The position numbers and the translations under genes were made by a program. Positions 42,317 to 52,700 of a DNA stretch of 64,000 nucleotides are shown piece by piece. The stretch is from CAYMDP01 sp964389375 (GTDB lineage Bacteria > Bdellovibrionota > Bdellovibrionia > Bdellovibrionales > UBA1609). The notes beneath the pieces were generated by a model. That model had not been told where the DNA came from. It did not search any database and saw only the letters and a list, made by a program, of their open reading frames with translations. Location of the stretch: assembly GCA_964389375.1 (NCBI GenBank), contig CAYMDP010000008.1:1-64000 (forward strand). The letters run 5' to 3'. Numbering within the stretch: the stretch's first letter is position 1; every line of letters starts with the position of its first letter.

Positions 42317-44383
42317 TTGGCAAACCCTACTTCCAAAAAAGACATCATGAACTGGCTGAATGGTCTAAATCCCGAACAACAAGAAGCCGTGCTTCATAAT
42401 GAAGGGCCGATGCTGATCCTTGCCGGAGCGGGTTCAGGTAAAACTACGGTTTTGGTTTCGCGCACAGGGCGCTTGGTCGAAGAGGGGCTTGCTCGGGCTT
42501 CCGAAATAAAAGTCATGACCTTTACAAATAAAGCCGCCCGCGAACTCAAAGAGCGTGTGTCTAAACGTCTTGGTAAGGCCGGCAAAGATCTGTGGGCGGG
42601 GACCTTTCATTCCTTTGGCCTTGAGTTTTTAAAGCTCCATGCAAAGCATACAGGGCTTCCCGCAAGGTTTGGTGTCATCGATCAAGCCGATGCTGGCGGA
42701 ATTTTAAAAGAGCTTCTTCGGGATATTACCCACTCTGAAAAAGACGCCTTTGATTTGGATCGTCTTTTAAAAATGATGAGCCAATGGCGAGAAGATGGAC
42801 AGACGAAGGCAAAAACCGAAGAGCCTTACGAACAGGTCCTCGAAATTCTTTTGCCAAAATATTTAAAAAAAATGCGCCAATTGGGCGTGGTCGATTTTGA
42901 CGACTTGATTCTTTGGCCACGCAGGCTGTTAAAAGAAAATGAAGAACTAAAAAGCCAAACACTCGAGACCTTGAAGTTTTTGATGGTCGACGAGTTTCAG
43001 GATACAAACCGGGCCCAAATGGACCTAGTGCGAGAGCTTTTAGGTCCAGAGCATAACCTCACCGTCGTCGGCGATGATGATCAGGCCATTTATGGTTGGA
43101 GGGGTGCAAAAATTGAAAACATTTTGCATTTTCCAAGAAATTTTAAAAAATGTCGTGTCGTTCGTCTTGAAAGAAATTATCGCTCAACTCAAGAAATTCT
43201 AAACCTTGCAAATGCGATTATTTGTAAGAATGAAAACCGCCATGGAAAAACTCTGCGGCCTCACGCCACTCAGGCTGGAAGTTTGCCAGAGCTTTTTGTT
43301 TATCAGTCCGAAGAAGAAGAAGCGGATGAGGTGCCTCAACAGGTTCGGCATTTTCAGCGGATGGGGTACCAGCTGTCGGATATGGCGATTTTATATCGAT
43401 CAAATACTCAAGGGGGCTTGATCGAAGGCTCTTTAAGACGAAATCAAGTGCCCTACCTGATCTCGGGTGGTTTTCAGATCTTTGATCGAAAAGAGGCCCG
43501 GGATGTTATGGCCTATCTTCGAGCCGCTCTTTACTACGATGAGTTGTCTTTGCGCCGAGTGATTCAAGTCCCTGCGCGTGGGATCGGGGATGTGAGTCTT
43601 GATGTCATTCAGAAATCACAAACTGCAGGTAAAATTTCTTTCTGGGCGGCATTGGGCCAGGCTTCGAGCATCGGGGTCGGTGAAAAGCAGCAAGAGTCCA
43701 TTCGCGCCTTTATTTTGGATCTTGAGAAGTTAAAGACCAAACTTATTTCTGGCAAGGGAAGCATCCAAGAAGAATGGAACGAGTTCTTTCGAGAGATCGG
43801 CTATTGGGATTATCTTCGCACGCTTCATAAAAAAGCCGATTCGATTGGAAAGCATTGGGAGGTTGTCGAAATCGTCGGAAGGATTTTAGCCTCTTTTACT
43901 GAGCAGGGTGGACGCAGCCTTGAATCCCTGAAGGATTTTTTGGACAAGATGAGTCTGCGTGACGCGGACTCAGAGAAGGAGAGCGAGAACTCTCTTCAGA
44001 TGATGACTCTTCACGCAAGTAAGGGTTTAGAGTTTCCAGTGGTGATCTTGGTCGGAGTGGATGAGGATGTTTTACCCCATCGACGCTTAGGACTTGATAT
44101 CTCAGAAGAGCGTAGGCTTTTTTATGTTGGGGTGACTCGTGCTAAAGAGAAACTGCTTATGACAAGGTCTCGCCAGCGGCGTCGGCATGGACGGCCTCAA
44201 CCGGCTGTGGCCTCAAGATTTATTCTCGAAATTGATCGCAAACTATTAGATGTCAACGAGACCGGGTTTCGAGCCGTAGCGGAAGATGACCGTAAAGCGA
44301 TGTTGAGCGGATTGTTGAAGAAGCTTAATGATAAGTCAGACAAGCAGAAGGTCGAAGAGGATCAGTGGGGTGAAGGGGTCTGA
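42317..44383 (+). CDS. UvrD/Rep/PcrA-type DNA helicase
   Basis: 688 residues; TTG start with TTAAGG just upstream, or Met11 (42347). Unwinds DNA 3'-5' in repair and replication. Walker A AGAGSGKTT (about 36-44), KVMTFTNKAA, FHSFGLEFL, VDEFQDTN (Walker B), GDDDQAIYGWRGA, RLERNYRSTQ, MTLHASKGLEFP and VGVTRAKEKL are all conserved. Close to PcrA/Rep in size. The stop codon sits in a hairpin (GGGGTC/GACCCC, 44379-44394). Confidence 0.95.
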   Translation: MANPTSKKDIMNWLNGLNPEQQEAVLHNEGPMLILAGAGSGKTTVLVSRTGRLVEEGLARASEIKVMTFTNKAARELKERVSKRLGKAGKDLWAGTFHSFGLEFLKLHAKHTGLPARFGVIDQADAGGILKELLRDITHSEKDAFDLDRLLKMMSQWREDGQTKAKTEEPYEQVLEILLPKYLKKMRQLGVVDFDDLILWPRRLLKENEELKSQTLETLKFLMVDEFQDTNRAQMDLVRELLGPEHNLTVVGDDDQAIYGWRGAKIENILHFPRNFKKCRVVRLERNYRSTQEILNLANAIICKNENRHGKTLRPHATQAGSLPELFVYQSEEEEADEVPQQVRHFQRMGYQLSDMAILYRSNTQGGLIEGSLRRNQVPYLISGGFQIFDRKEARDVMAYLRAALYYDELSLRRVIQVPARGIGDVSLDVIQKSQTAGKISFWAALGQASSIGVGEKQQESIRAFILDLEKLKTKLISGKGSIQEEWNEFFREIGYWDYLRTLHKKADSIGKHWEVVEIVGRILASFTEQGGRSLESLKDFLDKMSLRDADSEKESENSLQMMTLHASKGLEFPVVILVGVDEDVLPHRRLGLDISEERRLFYVGVTRAKEKLLMTRSRQRRRHGRPQPAVASRFILEIDRKLLDVNETGFRAVAEDDRKAMLSGLLKKLNDKSDKQKVEEDQWGEGV

Positions 44384-44410
44384 CGAAGACCCCTCACACT
44401 TGGGCAAAGC

Positions 44411-44788
44411 TTATTTACAGCTAAATCCTGCGGACTCAAGATTTTTGACGATTCGTTCTTGAACGCGATTGCAATGATCCATTCCGTTCATTCCACTCGC
44501 AACAACTTCCTCATTTCCCATTTTTGTATAGGCGACTTCACAGCCAGAGTCTTTTGAATTCACTGCAATGGTTCGAGCGTCAGAGCCAGAAGTGCAGGCC
44601 ATAGAAGCTGCGTTTGTTTTTGCAGCATCTTTTTTTGCATCGGCCTTCTTGGCAGCCTTGTCGACCTGGGCCTCAGCAGTTTTAGCGGCTTTATCACCCT
44701 CGGCTGCTTTTTTGCCTTTAGAGGCACAAGAGATACTCATTGAAAGTGTTAAGGCCACCGCAAGTGGAAATACAAGTTTGCGAATCAT
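44411..44788 (-). CDS. Small Lys/Ala-rich lipoprotein
   Basis: 125 residues. MIRKLVFPLAVALTLSMSISC is a lipoprotein signal (Cys21). Residues about 22-62 are Lys/Ala-rich and helical, as in murein-binding or coiled lipoproteins; the C-terminal part has four cysteines (ACTSGSD, SGCEV, DHCNR, FSCK). Not recognised. Probably outer-membrane anchored. Confidence 0.8.
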   Translation of the reverse strand: MIRKLVFPLAVALTLSMSISCASKGKKAAEGDKAAKTAEAQVDKAAKKADAKKDAAKTNAASMACTSGSDARTIAVNSKDSGCEVAYTKMGNEEVVASGMNGMDHCNRVQERIVKNLESAGFSCK

Positions 44789-44957
44789 AGTTGCTCCTTT
44801 TTCGATTGAAGTTCAAAAGTTAGCAGACTTAAGAGGGAGTTCCAAGTTGTATGGGCTCAAATTAAAAAAAAAGTGCGAGTGCCTATACAGAGGTCTGTGT
44901 GTCAGTGATTGACCTTCAATCGCGAAAGTGGAAATCTGTCAGCCTTTGGAGGTCCGA

Positions 44958-45323
44958 ATGAAAATCTCTCTTCTTGGAGCTTGTTTGGCGTTTTTTGTGA
45001 GTTCTTGCGCGCTTCAGCATAAGCGGGGGACCAGCGCCGATCCTTATATCGAAATTTATCGCTCAGAATTGAGTGTCGCCGAGGCTTGCTACGCGACAGC
45101 ACTTAAATCGGATCAAAGCCTGTCAGGATCACTGAGTCTGATTTGGACTGTCGATGATAAGGGCCAAGTTTTAGACCCCCGCATTCAGGATAGTGAATTA
45201 CCAAATTCATCCTTAGAAAATTGCCTATTGAATCATCTTAGGCAGATGAAGTTTCCTCCGACAAAAAAATGGAGCAAGGTCACCGTCGACTATCGCTTGA
45301 ATCTGGTCAAGCGAACGCGTTAA
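44958..45323 (+). CDS. Lipoprotein with TonB-C/AgmX-like domain
   Basis: 121 residues from the ATG at 44958, which follows GGAGG; the frame opens 30 bases earlier. Lipobox VSSC at Cys17. SLIWTVDDKGQVLDPRIQDSEL then ENCLLNHLRQMKFPP follow the pattern of TonB C-terminal-like domains in AgmX/PglI proteins. Ten bases upstream of the GT9 gene, so likely first gene of that operon. Periplasmic; partner unknown. Confidence 0.78.
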   Translation: MKISLLGACLAFFVSSCALQHKRGTSADPYIEIYRSELSVAEACYATALKSDQSLSGSLSLIWTVDDKGQVLDPRIQDSELPNSSLENCLLNHLRQMKFPPTKKWSKVTVDYRLNLVKRTR

Positions 45324-45332
45324 GACAAAGTC

Positions 45333-46352
45333 ATGGCGAAGTATTTGATCCTACGCTTTTCGAGTATCGGAGATGTCTTGCAGTGCCTTAGCGTTGCGGG
45401 GGCAATTCTTGACTCAGATCCTAGTGCCGAAATTCATTGGGTGACCCGAGAGGATATGAAGCCTTTAATCCAGGGTCATCCTGCTGTGAAGAAGGTTTGG
45501 TCACTCAGTAAGGGCCAAGGTTTTAAATCGATGCGCGACTTGGCCCGAGACCTTCGCGCTGAGAACTTTGACTTTATCTACGATGCTCACAACAACTTAA
45601 GATCTCATGTCTTGTCGTTTTTATTGAATGGACTTTTTTCTTGGAGAAGACTTTTTTCTAAAACTCGGTTTTTAAGACGAAGCCAAAAACGCTGGAAACG
45701 CTTCTTTTTGTTTCGCTTTGGATGGAACCTTTATCCAAAACCCTTTAGTGGGCAAAGAGCTTTGCTAGAGCCCCTTGCGAAGTGGGGCCTTTCAGTTCAG
45801 GCGCCGGCGGCTCCTCAATTATTTTTGAATCCACAAGTATTTGAAAGTCTAAGACTCAAAGTTGGTGCCTGGAATTTAGAAAATTCTTTGGCCCTGGCCC
45901 CTTCCGCAGCTTACCCATTGAAGCGCTGGCCCTTGACGCATTGGAAGGCCTTAATCGAAGAAATGCCGCAACAAAAATTCGTAGTCCTCGGAGGCCCTGG
46001 GGATAATTTTTTGTCAGAATTAGTCGCAGTAGATCCCAGCCGTGTTTTGAATTTGGCGGGCCACTTGTCCTTGCTTGAAAGTGCGGCCGTGGTTTCTTTA
46101 AGTCAGGCTTTGGTGGCCAACGATACGGGTCTTTTGCACGTGGCAGAGCAATTGGGGAAGACTTGTGTTGCCCTGATGGGTCCAGCGCCCTTTGGATTTC
46201 CATCAAGGCCCAAAACAAAGATTCTTGAGATCGATCTTCCCTGTCGACCCTGCAGTAAGCATGGTCAAGGTCCATGCGTGAATAAAGAATTTCAGAAGTG
46301 CCTTGTCGATATCCGACCTCAAGAAGTTGTTAAAGCCCTTAAAGGGATTTAG
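45333..46352 (+). CDS. Family 9 glycosyltransferase (heptosyltransferase-like)
   Basis: 339 residues. LILRFSSIGDVLQCLSVAGAI, VALMGPAPF and VANDTGLLHVAEQ are typical of WaaC/WaaF-type enzymes that add heptose to lipopolysaccharide core. The segment LPCRPCSKHGQGPC with clustered cysteines is found in the subgroup. Likely adds a sugar to LPS. Operon with PAP2 and astacin genes: 20 bases to PAP2. Confidence 0.92.
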   Translation: MAKYLILRFSSIGDVLQCLSVAGAILDSDPSAEIHWVTREDMKPLIQGHPAVKKVWSLSKGQGFKSMRDLARDLRAENFDFIYDAHNNLRSHVLSFLLNGLFSWRRLFSKTRFLRRSQKRWKRFFLFRFGWNLYPKPFSGQRALLEPLAKWGLSVQAPAAPQLFLNPQVFESLRLKVGAWNLENSLALAPSAAYPLKRWPLTHWKALIEEMPQQKFVVLGGPGDNFLSELVAVDPSRVLNLAGHLSLLESAAVVSLSQALVANDTGLLHVAEQLGKTCVALMGPAPFGFPSRPKTKILEIDLPCRPCSKHGQGPCVNKEFQKCLVDIRPQEVVKALKGI

Positions 46353-46372
46353 TTTGATCCAAGGAGATTTGA

Positions 46373-46969
46373 GTGGAGTCTTTTATTTTTAGCTTAGACC
46401 AAATAGACCGCAGTCTTTTTTTACTGATCAATCAGAGCTTAAGCCACGAGCTATTGGACCCAGTTATGGTGTTTGCCAGTGATCTTTTAAAGTTAAAGGT
46501 ATTTCAGTTTGGAATTTTGCCTCTCAGTTTGGCCTTCTGGTACTTTAAAAAACGAAATTCAATATTTAAAGTGCTTTTGGCCTTGGTCTTATGTATTGGG
46601 CTTACGGACCTATTTTGTTACCGGGTCTTAAAGCCATTCTTCGAAAGACCGCGACCGAATTTAGTTCCCGAGATTGCAGCTGTCCTTCGAACACCTGGCC
46701 AAGGACATGGTTTTGGATTTCCGTCCAACCATGCCGCAAACTCTTTTGCTATGGCCACGGTCCTGTCGACCTTTTATCCTCCTTATCGCGTGGCCTATTA
46801 TAGTTACGCGGGCTTGGTGTCTTACAGTCGAAGCTATGTTGGGGTTCATTATCCGGGAGACATTTTATTCGGTGCCTTTGTGGGCAGTTTGATCGCTTTT
46901 TTGTTTCGCATTTTTGTATTTTCTCGCCTTAAGTTTTTTTCGATTCTTATTGCAAAGAAGAAAAAATGA
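46373..46969 (+). CDS. PAP2-family membrane phosphatase
   Basis: 198 residues; GTG start with AAGGAG nine bases upstream. Six hydrophobic segments. Motifs KPFFERPRPNL, FPSNHAANSFA and SRSYVGVHYPGD form the three PAP2 active-site elements. Removes phosphate from a lipid such as undecaprenyl diphosphate, phosphatidic acid or lipid A. Placement after the heptosyltransferase fits lipid A or carrier recycling. Overlaps the astacin gene by 4 bases. Confidence 0.93.
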   Translation: MESFIFSLDQIDRSLFLLINQSLSHELLDPVMVFASDLLKLKVFQFGILPLSLAFWYFKKRNSIFKVLLALVLCIGLTDLFCYRVLKPFFERPRPNLVPEIAAVLRTPGQGHGFGFPSNHAANSFAMATVLSTFYPPYRVAYYSYAGLVSYSRSYVGVHYPGDILFGAFVGSLIAFLFRIFVFSRLKFFSILIAKKKK

Positions 46970-47907
46970 GAGGGATCGGTTTTCTTGTCATTCTGCTAAT
47001 TGGGGCCGGCTTTTATTGGTCGAAGTTAAAACAAGTTGAAGTTGTCCTTGAATCCGAGCCAAGTCCCACTGTGACTAAAGATTTAGAATCTCGTCTAACC
47101 CTTAAAAAAAATGAACCCGCAATTCAGATTCAAGCCCGTCCCCTCGAACCAATAAAAGTCGAGGCGTCTCAGAACGCGCAGCCAAATTTTAATCAATACC
47201 CCTTCAAATTAAAAGATAAAGATGCTGTTGAGTTTAGAGTTTCAAAGTCTGGTTATGCGGTGGCTTTTGGTGATGTGTTGTTGGGGCGAACTCCGGACGA
47301 GCATAAATCGAAAGAAGGAATATATGAACCCACTCGTTCGAAGCTTTGGCCCTCTCCTGTCATAGCCTATGCGATTCAACCTGAGGTTCAAAACAGCCAA
47401 GTGATCCATGAGGCGATTGAGTACTTAAATAAAAACACACCGATTCGTCTTGTGCCCTTTAAGGATGAAGAAGATGTTTTGGTCTTCGTGGCTGACGAAG
47501 AGCTTTGTGCCTCTTACCTGGGGCGAGTTGGGGGACAGCAGCCGATCCTTATTGCGAAGCACTGCCGCTCGGGAGACGTACTTCACGAGATCATGCATGC
47601 TCTTGGTTTTGTCCATGAGCATTCTCGTCAGGATCGAGATCAATATATAGAGGTGTTGTGGCCCAACATCAAAGAGGATTTCTACCTTCAGTTTCATATT
47701 GTGCCGGACTCTCTTGTCCACGAGTATCGGGGCTCGGTTTTTGATTTTGATTTTAACTCCATTATGCTTTATTCGGGCCAGGCCTTTCAAAAGGCTTCCG
47801 GGCTTGAGACTCTTCGTTCTAAAGGACGAGGTGAGATCCGACCTAGCAAGGATGTTTTAAGCCCCATTGATCGGGAGCGCCTCTATTATTTGTACTCTGG
47901 CTATTAG
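46966..47907 (+). CDS. Membrane-anchored astacin-like metallopeptidase (M12A)
   Basis: 313 residues. N-terminal membrane segment (about 4-18), then about 110 linker residues. The zinc site reads VLHEIMHALGFVHEHSRQDRD, which matches HExxHxxGxxHExxRxDRD exactly; the Met-turn is NSIMLYS, and Tyr is where expected. Periplasmic or surface-exposed. Start overlaps the PAP2 stop (ATGA), so it is translated with it. Confidence 0.93.
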   Translation: MRGIGFLVILLIGAGFYWSKLKQVEVVLESEPSPTVTKDLESRLTLKKNEPAIQIQARPLEPIKVEASQNAQPNFNQYPFKLKDKDAVEFRVSKSGYAVAFGDVLLGRTPDEHKSKEGIYEPTRSKLWPSPVIAYAIQPEVQNSQVIHEAIEYLNKNTPIRLVPFKDEEDVLVFVADEELCASYLGRVGGQQPILIAKHCRSGDVLHEIMHALGFVHEHSRQDRDQYIEVLWPNIKEDFYLQFHIVPDSLVHEYRGSVFDFDFNSIMLYSGQAFQKASGLETLRSKGRGEIRPSKDVLSPIDRERLYYLYSGY

Positions 47908-48335
47908 GTTTTTAAGTAAGACCTAAGCTCAAAATGAAACACGGCAAGAATTTTTTAGCTTCCGAGTTTTTGCAAAGTGACTTGCGAAAAATTTTTTGAC
48001 TGCGAATTTCTTAAACGTTTTATTGTGAACTCCTCGAGCTTTGTCCAGGTAAACTTGATTTTGATCGCCTCGAAGTCGTCCAAAAGCTGCCGCTTGTTTT
48101 AGAATGAACCACTTATCTTGGATATCTAGCTTCGGTTTGTTCCATTCTGCGAAAAATCGGGGCCGCGTCAAACTGAAGAAATAGATAAATATTTTTTCAC
48201 TCGAGAGAGTTTAAACACAAAGAGAAAGTTTCTTCAGGCTAGTTTGGCCTAGATCTCTCCGTAGGTCTGGCTTCGAGCTTGCAGACATTAGTCTTGGGTA
48301 GAGATTTACAACACTTTGAGCGATCCGGGGGATTT
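47908..48335. other. Intergenic region of 428 bases
   Basis: No supported gene. A minus-strand frame of 80 codons (47929-48171) opens with TTG but has no good ribosome-binding site or recognised family, and I do not call it. The region should contain the promoter of the following lipoprotein. Confidence 0.4.
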
Positions 48336-49016
48336 ATGAAACAACTCAAGAACGAAAAAATGTGGCTTGTGGGTTTAGTCGCATCAGCATTATTTTTGAC
48401 AGCATGCGGAGGGGGCGGATTACAGCCTTCATCTTTTGCGGGTTCGTCGGCGGTTCGCGGTGATTCGGCCTCAGAGCTTCCGGCTCCTCAAATTGACCTT
48501 CAAAAAATTGAACAAGATGCTGCGGCAGCTGAATCCGCTTTGATTGAAGCCGAAGCCGCAATTGCAGAAATTTTGGATGAAAACGGAGAAGTTCGACTGA
48601 ATTTCTTCTCTGGAAATCAAAGCAGCTCCCAGTTTGATTTTGGTGCAGCAGGAATCTTTTCGAAAGCCTTAGAGCCACTTCTTAATAAAATTGCAGAAGC
48701 CGTTGAAAAAGGATTGGGTGGGTATAAAGAAGGTCGTTTGAAGCTGATCGAAGCCATTGCTAAGCTTGATTCTTCGAATCCTGCCCATGCACTTTTACTT
48801 CAGCAACTGATGGAGCAGATGGAGAAGTTTGACGTGATCGAATCTAGCCTGCAGACGGTTCTACGCGGCGTCAGCTCGAAGATTAACCTGGTCGTAGATC
48901 GTCTAGATTTGCTGATCTCAGGCTGGAATCCAATTGTAGGGCTTTTGCTGGCTGGTGAGATCCGAGACGTGAAGGAAGTGATCCGTAAGTTTAGTGAGCG
49001 GATCGGAACTCTTTAA
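48336..49016 (+). CDS. Helical lipoprotein of unknown function
   Basis: 226 residues from the ATG at 48336 with GGGGG close upstream. The signal MKQLKNEKMWLVGLVASALFLTAC gives lipobox Cys24. The mature part is Ala/Glu/Leu-rich and probably coiled-coil (QKIEQDAAAAESALIEAEAA, then several leucine-rich helices). No family recognised. Followed by a terminator. Confidence 0.8.
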   Translation: MKQLKNEKMWLVGLVASALFLTACGGGGLQPSSFAGSSAVRGDSASELPAPQIDLQKIEQDAAAAESALIEAEAAIAEILDENGEVRLNFFSGNQSSSQFDFGAAGIFSKALEPLLNKIAEAVEKGLGGYKEGRLKLIEAIAKLDSSNPAHALLLQQLMEQMEKFDVIESSLQTVLRGVSSKINLVVDRLDLLISGWNPIVGLLLAGEIRDVKEVIRKFSERIGTL

Positions 49017-49045
49017 AAAGGCCTCCAAATCTCAATAAATCACAG

Positions 49046-49073
49046 AAGACGTCTCAAACTGAGGCGTCTTTTA
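49046..49073 (+). terminator. Rho-independent terminator
   Basis: Stem AAGACG(T)CTC / GAG(G)CGTCTT with a short loop and TTTT, 30 bases after the lipoprotein stop. Confidence 0.8.
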
Positions 49074-49159
49074 ATTTTGGGCTTGGACTAAGGGGACCTG
49101 GACTTGCGGGACCTTGAATTTAGAGAGAAAATAATAAGAGAGGCGTTTTACAAGGAGTT

Positions 49160-49696
49160 TTGGCTTTCAATCAAGCTCTGGCTGCTGCCCTTATTCTGAA
49201 TTCTGGATATGAGCCAATCAAAATTGTGAACTGGCAAAAGGCCATGATTTTGTGGTTACAAGGAAAAGTCGAGATCCTCGAGTACCATCCTGTTTATGTC
49301 AGTAGTCCTTCAAAGTCCTTTCAGCTTCCCAGTGTTTTAAGATTAAAGACTTATATTCGACCTTATTTCGGTCTAGCAGTTAGGATGAACCGGCAGAATA
49401 TCTTTATTCGGGACAACTTTACTTGTCAGTACTGTCGTAAGAAATTAAGCGAAAAAAAGCTGACTTTAGATCATGTGATGCCTCTGTCGCGAAGTGGTCC
49501 TCATGATTGGCAGAATGTCGTTGCGGCCTGTTCGTCCTGCAATAACAAAAAGGGGAATCGGACTCCTGATGAAGCCGGAATGAAGCTTTTGACCAAGCCC
49601 GTAAAGCCTAAATGGCTACCAAGTCGAGGTCTTGATGTCGCTGAAGCTAGCATCCCTCCGGCCTGGAGAAGTTTTCTTCGATTTCGGGCTTCTTAA
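49160..49696 (+). CDS. HNH-domain endonuclease-like protein
   Basis: 178 residues, TTG start just two bases after AAGGAG, so the exact start is uncertain. The HNH fold is clear: CQYCRKKLSEKKLTLDHVMP, then NVVAACSSCNNKKGNRTPDEA, including CxxC zinc sites, DH and N. Not a homing or restriction enzyme by context. Housekeeping genes of this type (for example the McrA/HNH group) exist in many genomes. Terminator follows. Confidence 0.9.
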   Translation: MAFNQALAAALILNSGYEPIKIVNWQKAMILWLQGKVEILEYHPVYVSSPSKSFQLPSVLRLKTYIRPYFGLAVRMNRQNIFIRDNFTCQYCRKKLSEKKLTLDHVMPLSRSGPHDWQNVVAACSSCNNKKGNRTPDEAGMKLLTKPVKPKWLPSRGLDVAEASIPPAWRSFLRFRAS

Positions 49697-49701
49697 AAAA
49701 A

Positions 49702-49733
49702 GAAAAGCCCGGATTTTAAACCGGGCTTCTTCA
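49702..49733. terminator. Bidirectional terminator between HNH gene and subtilase gene
   Basis: Stem AAAAGCCCGG / CCGGGCTTCTT with an eight-base loop, A-rich on the left and TTC-rich on the right. Serves the HNH gene (+) and the subtilase (-). Confidence 0.8.
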
Positions 49734-49771
49734 AAAATTCTATCCAATTTATTGGGACGAGAACTAAAAAA

Positions 49772-52700
49772 CTAGAACTTAAATTTTGGCTGAAGGATGA
49801 CTCCTTGAGAATCCATTTGGTTTTTGCTTTTCACAAATCCATTTTGTGGAGTCAAAACCAAGAGTGCTTCGTGGCCTTCTCCTTTAGTGAACTTAAGAAG
49901 ACCCTGCTGGCCGCCAGCAACGCGGATGACTTCTGGCATTCCGTAAAACGCGGCACCCTTCGGGCTTGGATCGATTTCAGTCCAGCGCTGAAGTTGATCC
50001 TGCAGAAAATCATCAGCTTCGATACCGTCGCTGTCCTGAAGAAGAGTGGCAACTTTTACGGCCAGCTCTCCAGTAGGGCGAAGTTTCAATGCGGACAACC
50101 GAGCCTCGAGGATAGCCACGGTCGAGCCTTGGTAAGCGAGCATCGGAAGCGCGTCTTCAACGGCTTCTCCGAAATTAAATTCCGCAGGCTTTCCTTCGGC
50201 AAGATCCGTTTCGTACTTCTTCCTCAATTCTCTCATCTTATTTGCGTTCAATAGAGCGCTTGCAAAAAGCATCGGCTGTCCATCTCCGCCGCCGGCAAAG
50301 ATTCCACCCAGTTCTTGATCGGCAAGATCATCTCCATCCACATCAAACTGTACGGAAACCTCACAATAGTGCCAAGTCGTCATTGGGTTAAAGAGCTTGA
50401 TTCCAATTTGTAAAACCGTGGTGTTTTCACCTTCGATATTTTTTTGGATGACTCGGTATCCAGCCGCTTGAAGATCACAATCTCTGCTGCGGAAGGAATT
50501 CTCTTCACCTCCGGTTACCTTGCGTTGATCGGCTCCGATCAAGTTAAACAAGAAGACCTCGCCGGCGTGCTCGGATTGATTGCGCAGGCTGAGTTCGGCC
50601 GCAGCATCGCTTCCGTCCTCAGGGCCACTTGCAAAAACATTTAGATCAGTGGCCTGGATTTTGGACAAGCGAGAAGCCAGAGCTAAAACGGGAAGCCTTG
50701 CGACTTCGACTTTTCCGGACTTAAGAAATACAAAGCCATCAATTTCTTGAAAGGGCTGGTCACTGTCCGGAACAGTTAACAAAATGTCTAGGCTTAGGTT
50801 CTTTATCTCTCCGGGTTGAAGAGTTAGAGTCGGTGTGCCGGAGATATGTAAATTTGGATGACTTGAGCTATCCAAACTTAAAGTTAAGACTTGTTGAGAA
50901 ATGTTCTTCACGCCAACGACTTTTCGGATCAACTTTTTGGTGTTGAGCTGTTGCAAACCCAATGACAAGCCGACTTCACTTAAGACCACTGGAGTCGTTG
51001 CAGCTTTAAAAGTTTGAACGCGACCAGCGCCTTGTCGGCTGACCGGATAAAGCTTTCCGTCTTTTTCGTGGATGGATTTTGCACTATTCATCAACATCGA
51101 CTTCAGTTCGTGAGAGTTCAGGTCTCGGCGGTACTGCTTTAACAAAGCCATAACTCCAGCCACGTGAGGGCCTGACATTGAAGTTCCGCTAAGGGCGACG
51201 CCTTTGTTTCCGCTTCCCATCATCGCTGAAATGATATTGTTTCCAGGGCCAGTGATCTCAGGCTTAATCAATGCATCTTGTGAGCGTGGCCCTTTGGACG
51301 AAAAGTCCGTCAGTGTATCAATAAGCTCTGGCTCTTCGATCAGTTCACCTGTTGTCAGGTTCACAGTGACGGGGCCCGCAAGAAGGTCTTCTTTGATGGC
51401 TTGACCAAGATCCTGAGTGATCATGCTGGCCGGAATCTGTGCAGTTCCATCTCCACCCATTGGAAAGGCATCGCCGGGCTGATTATTAGCGACGATGGCG
51501 CCGATAGCCCCGCTGCTTTCTGCACGCTTTAATTTTTCAACGAAGGGATTCACTCCGCGGTCGATTAAAGCGATGTTTCCTTTTAATTCTTTTTTCAAAA
51601 CATCTGAGAGTTCTTTATCCGCAAGGCCAATGTACACCAATTTACCTTCTACATTTGAAGATTCGGCAATCGGCTTTGAAGCCGGGCCTTCAACGGCTTT
51701 CACCATCAAAGAGGGATGTTTTGCGCTTGAGAATCGAATGGCCCCAAAGCGCCAGTTGCGAGGCATATCGTCGATCGCAGCGGCGACAGAGATCGCTTCG
51801 TTCGAAGTTGAAGGGGCGCCGACAATAAAGTCTTCGGCTCCAGAGTTTCCAGCAGAAGCGACAACGACCGTTCCTCCTTCAGAGAGATTTTTTACGGCCT
51901 CTTGGTAAAGGATCTGAGGCTGTCCGAAGTTTCCACCTAAAGATAAGTTCACAACCTCAAGTTGGTCTGCAAGGTCTAAATCTCCATTTGGGTCAGCGGC
52001 ATATTCAAGACCGGCGATCACTACGATGTCACTGGTTGAGCCTCCAGCGCCGAAAACCTTAATCGCATGAAGCTTGGCTTGAGGGGCCACTCCAGAGTAG
52101 GTGCCAATGCCATCGCCAATTCCAGCGACCGAGCCTGCAACGTGAGTCCCGTGGCCGGACTCATCAATTGGATTAGCGTCAGGTTTCGGCACAGTTTCTT
52201 CGAAGTTTTCAGATGCAGAATTAAAAGCAGAGCCGGTCAAGTCAATCCCGCCAACCACCTTTTGGTTGGGGAAAAGTTCGGAGGCCTCAGATGGATTGAT
52301 TTTCTCAAATAGACCCGCGTCTCCGGGGCCGCCCATCATTGTATGAGTGTAATCAATCCCAGTATCTAAGATGCCGACCTGGGTTCCGGTTCCATCAACA
52401 GGGACCTGTTCGCCATCTTTGTTTAAGGCAAATAGTTCACGATGAACTTGATCCGCTCCAATAAAAGAGACGGAATTGTTTTTGCTAAGATCTTGATTTG
52501 AAGTGGCCTTCAGATTTGAGGTCTGAACCTGAGGGCGAGCAAATGATGTCGATGATTCAAAGCTTCGAACCGAAGGAAGGTTCGGGATTTGATTTTTTAC
52601 CGATTCTGGAACAACAAGTGCTAGTCCATTTAAAATCATTTTGTAGCGAAACACGATTCGAATTTCTGGTGAAATGCTTTGAAGCTGGCGTATGACTTCG

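Noticed and set aside
47929..48171. 80-codon minus-strand frame, basic protein
   Set aside because: TTG start without ribosome-binding site, no recognised motif, composition like random AT-rich intergenic sequence.
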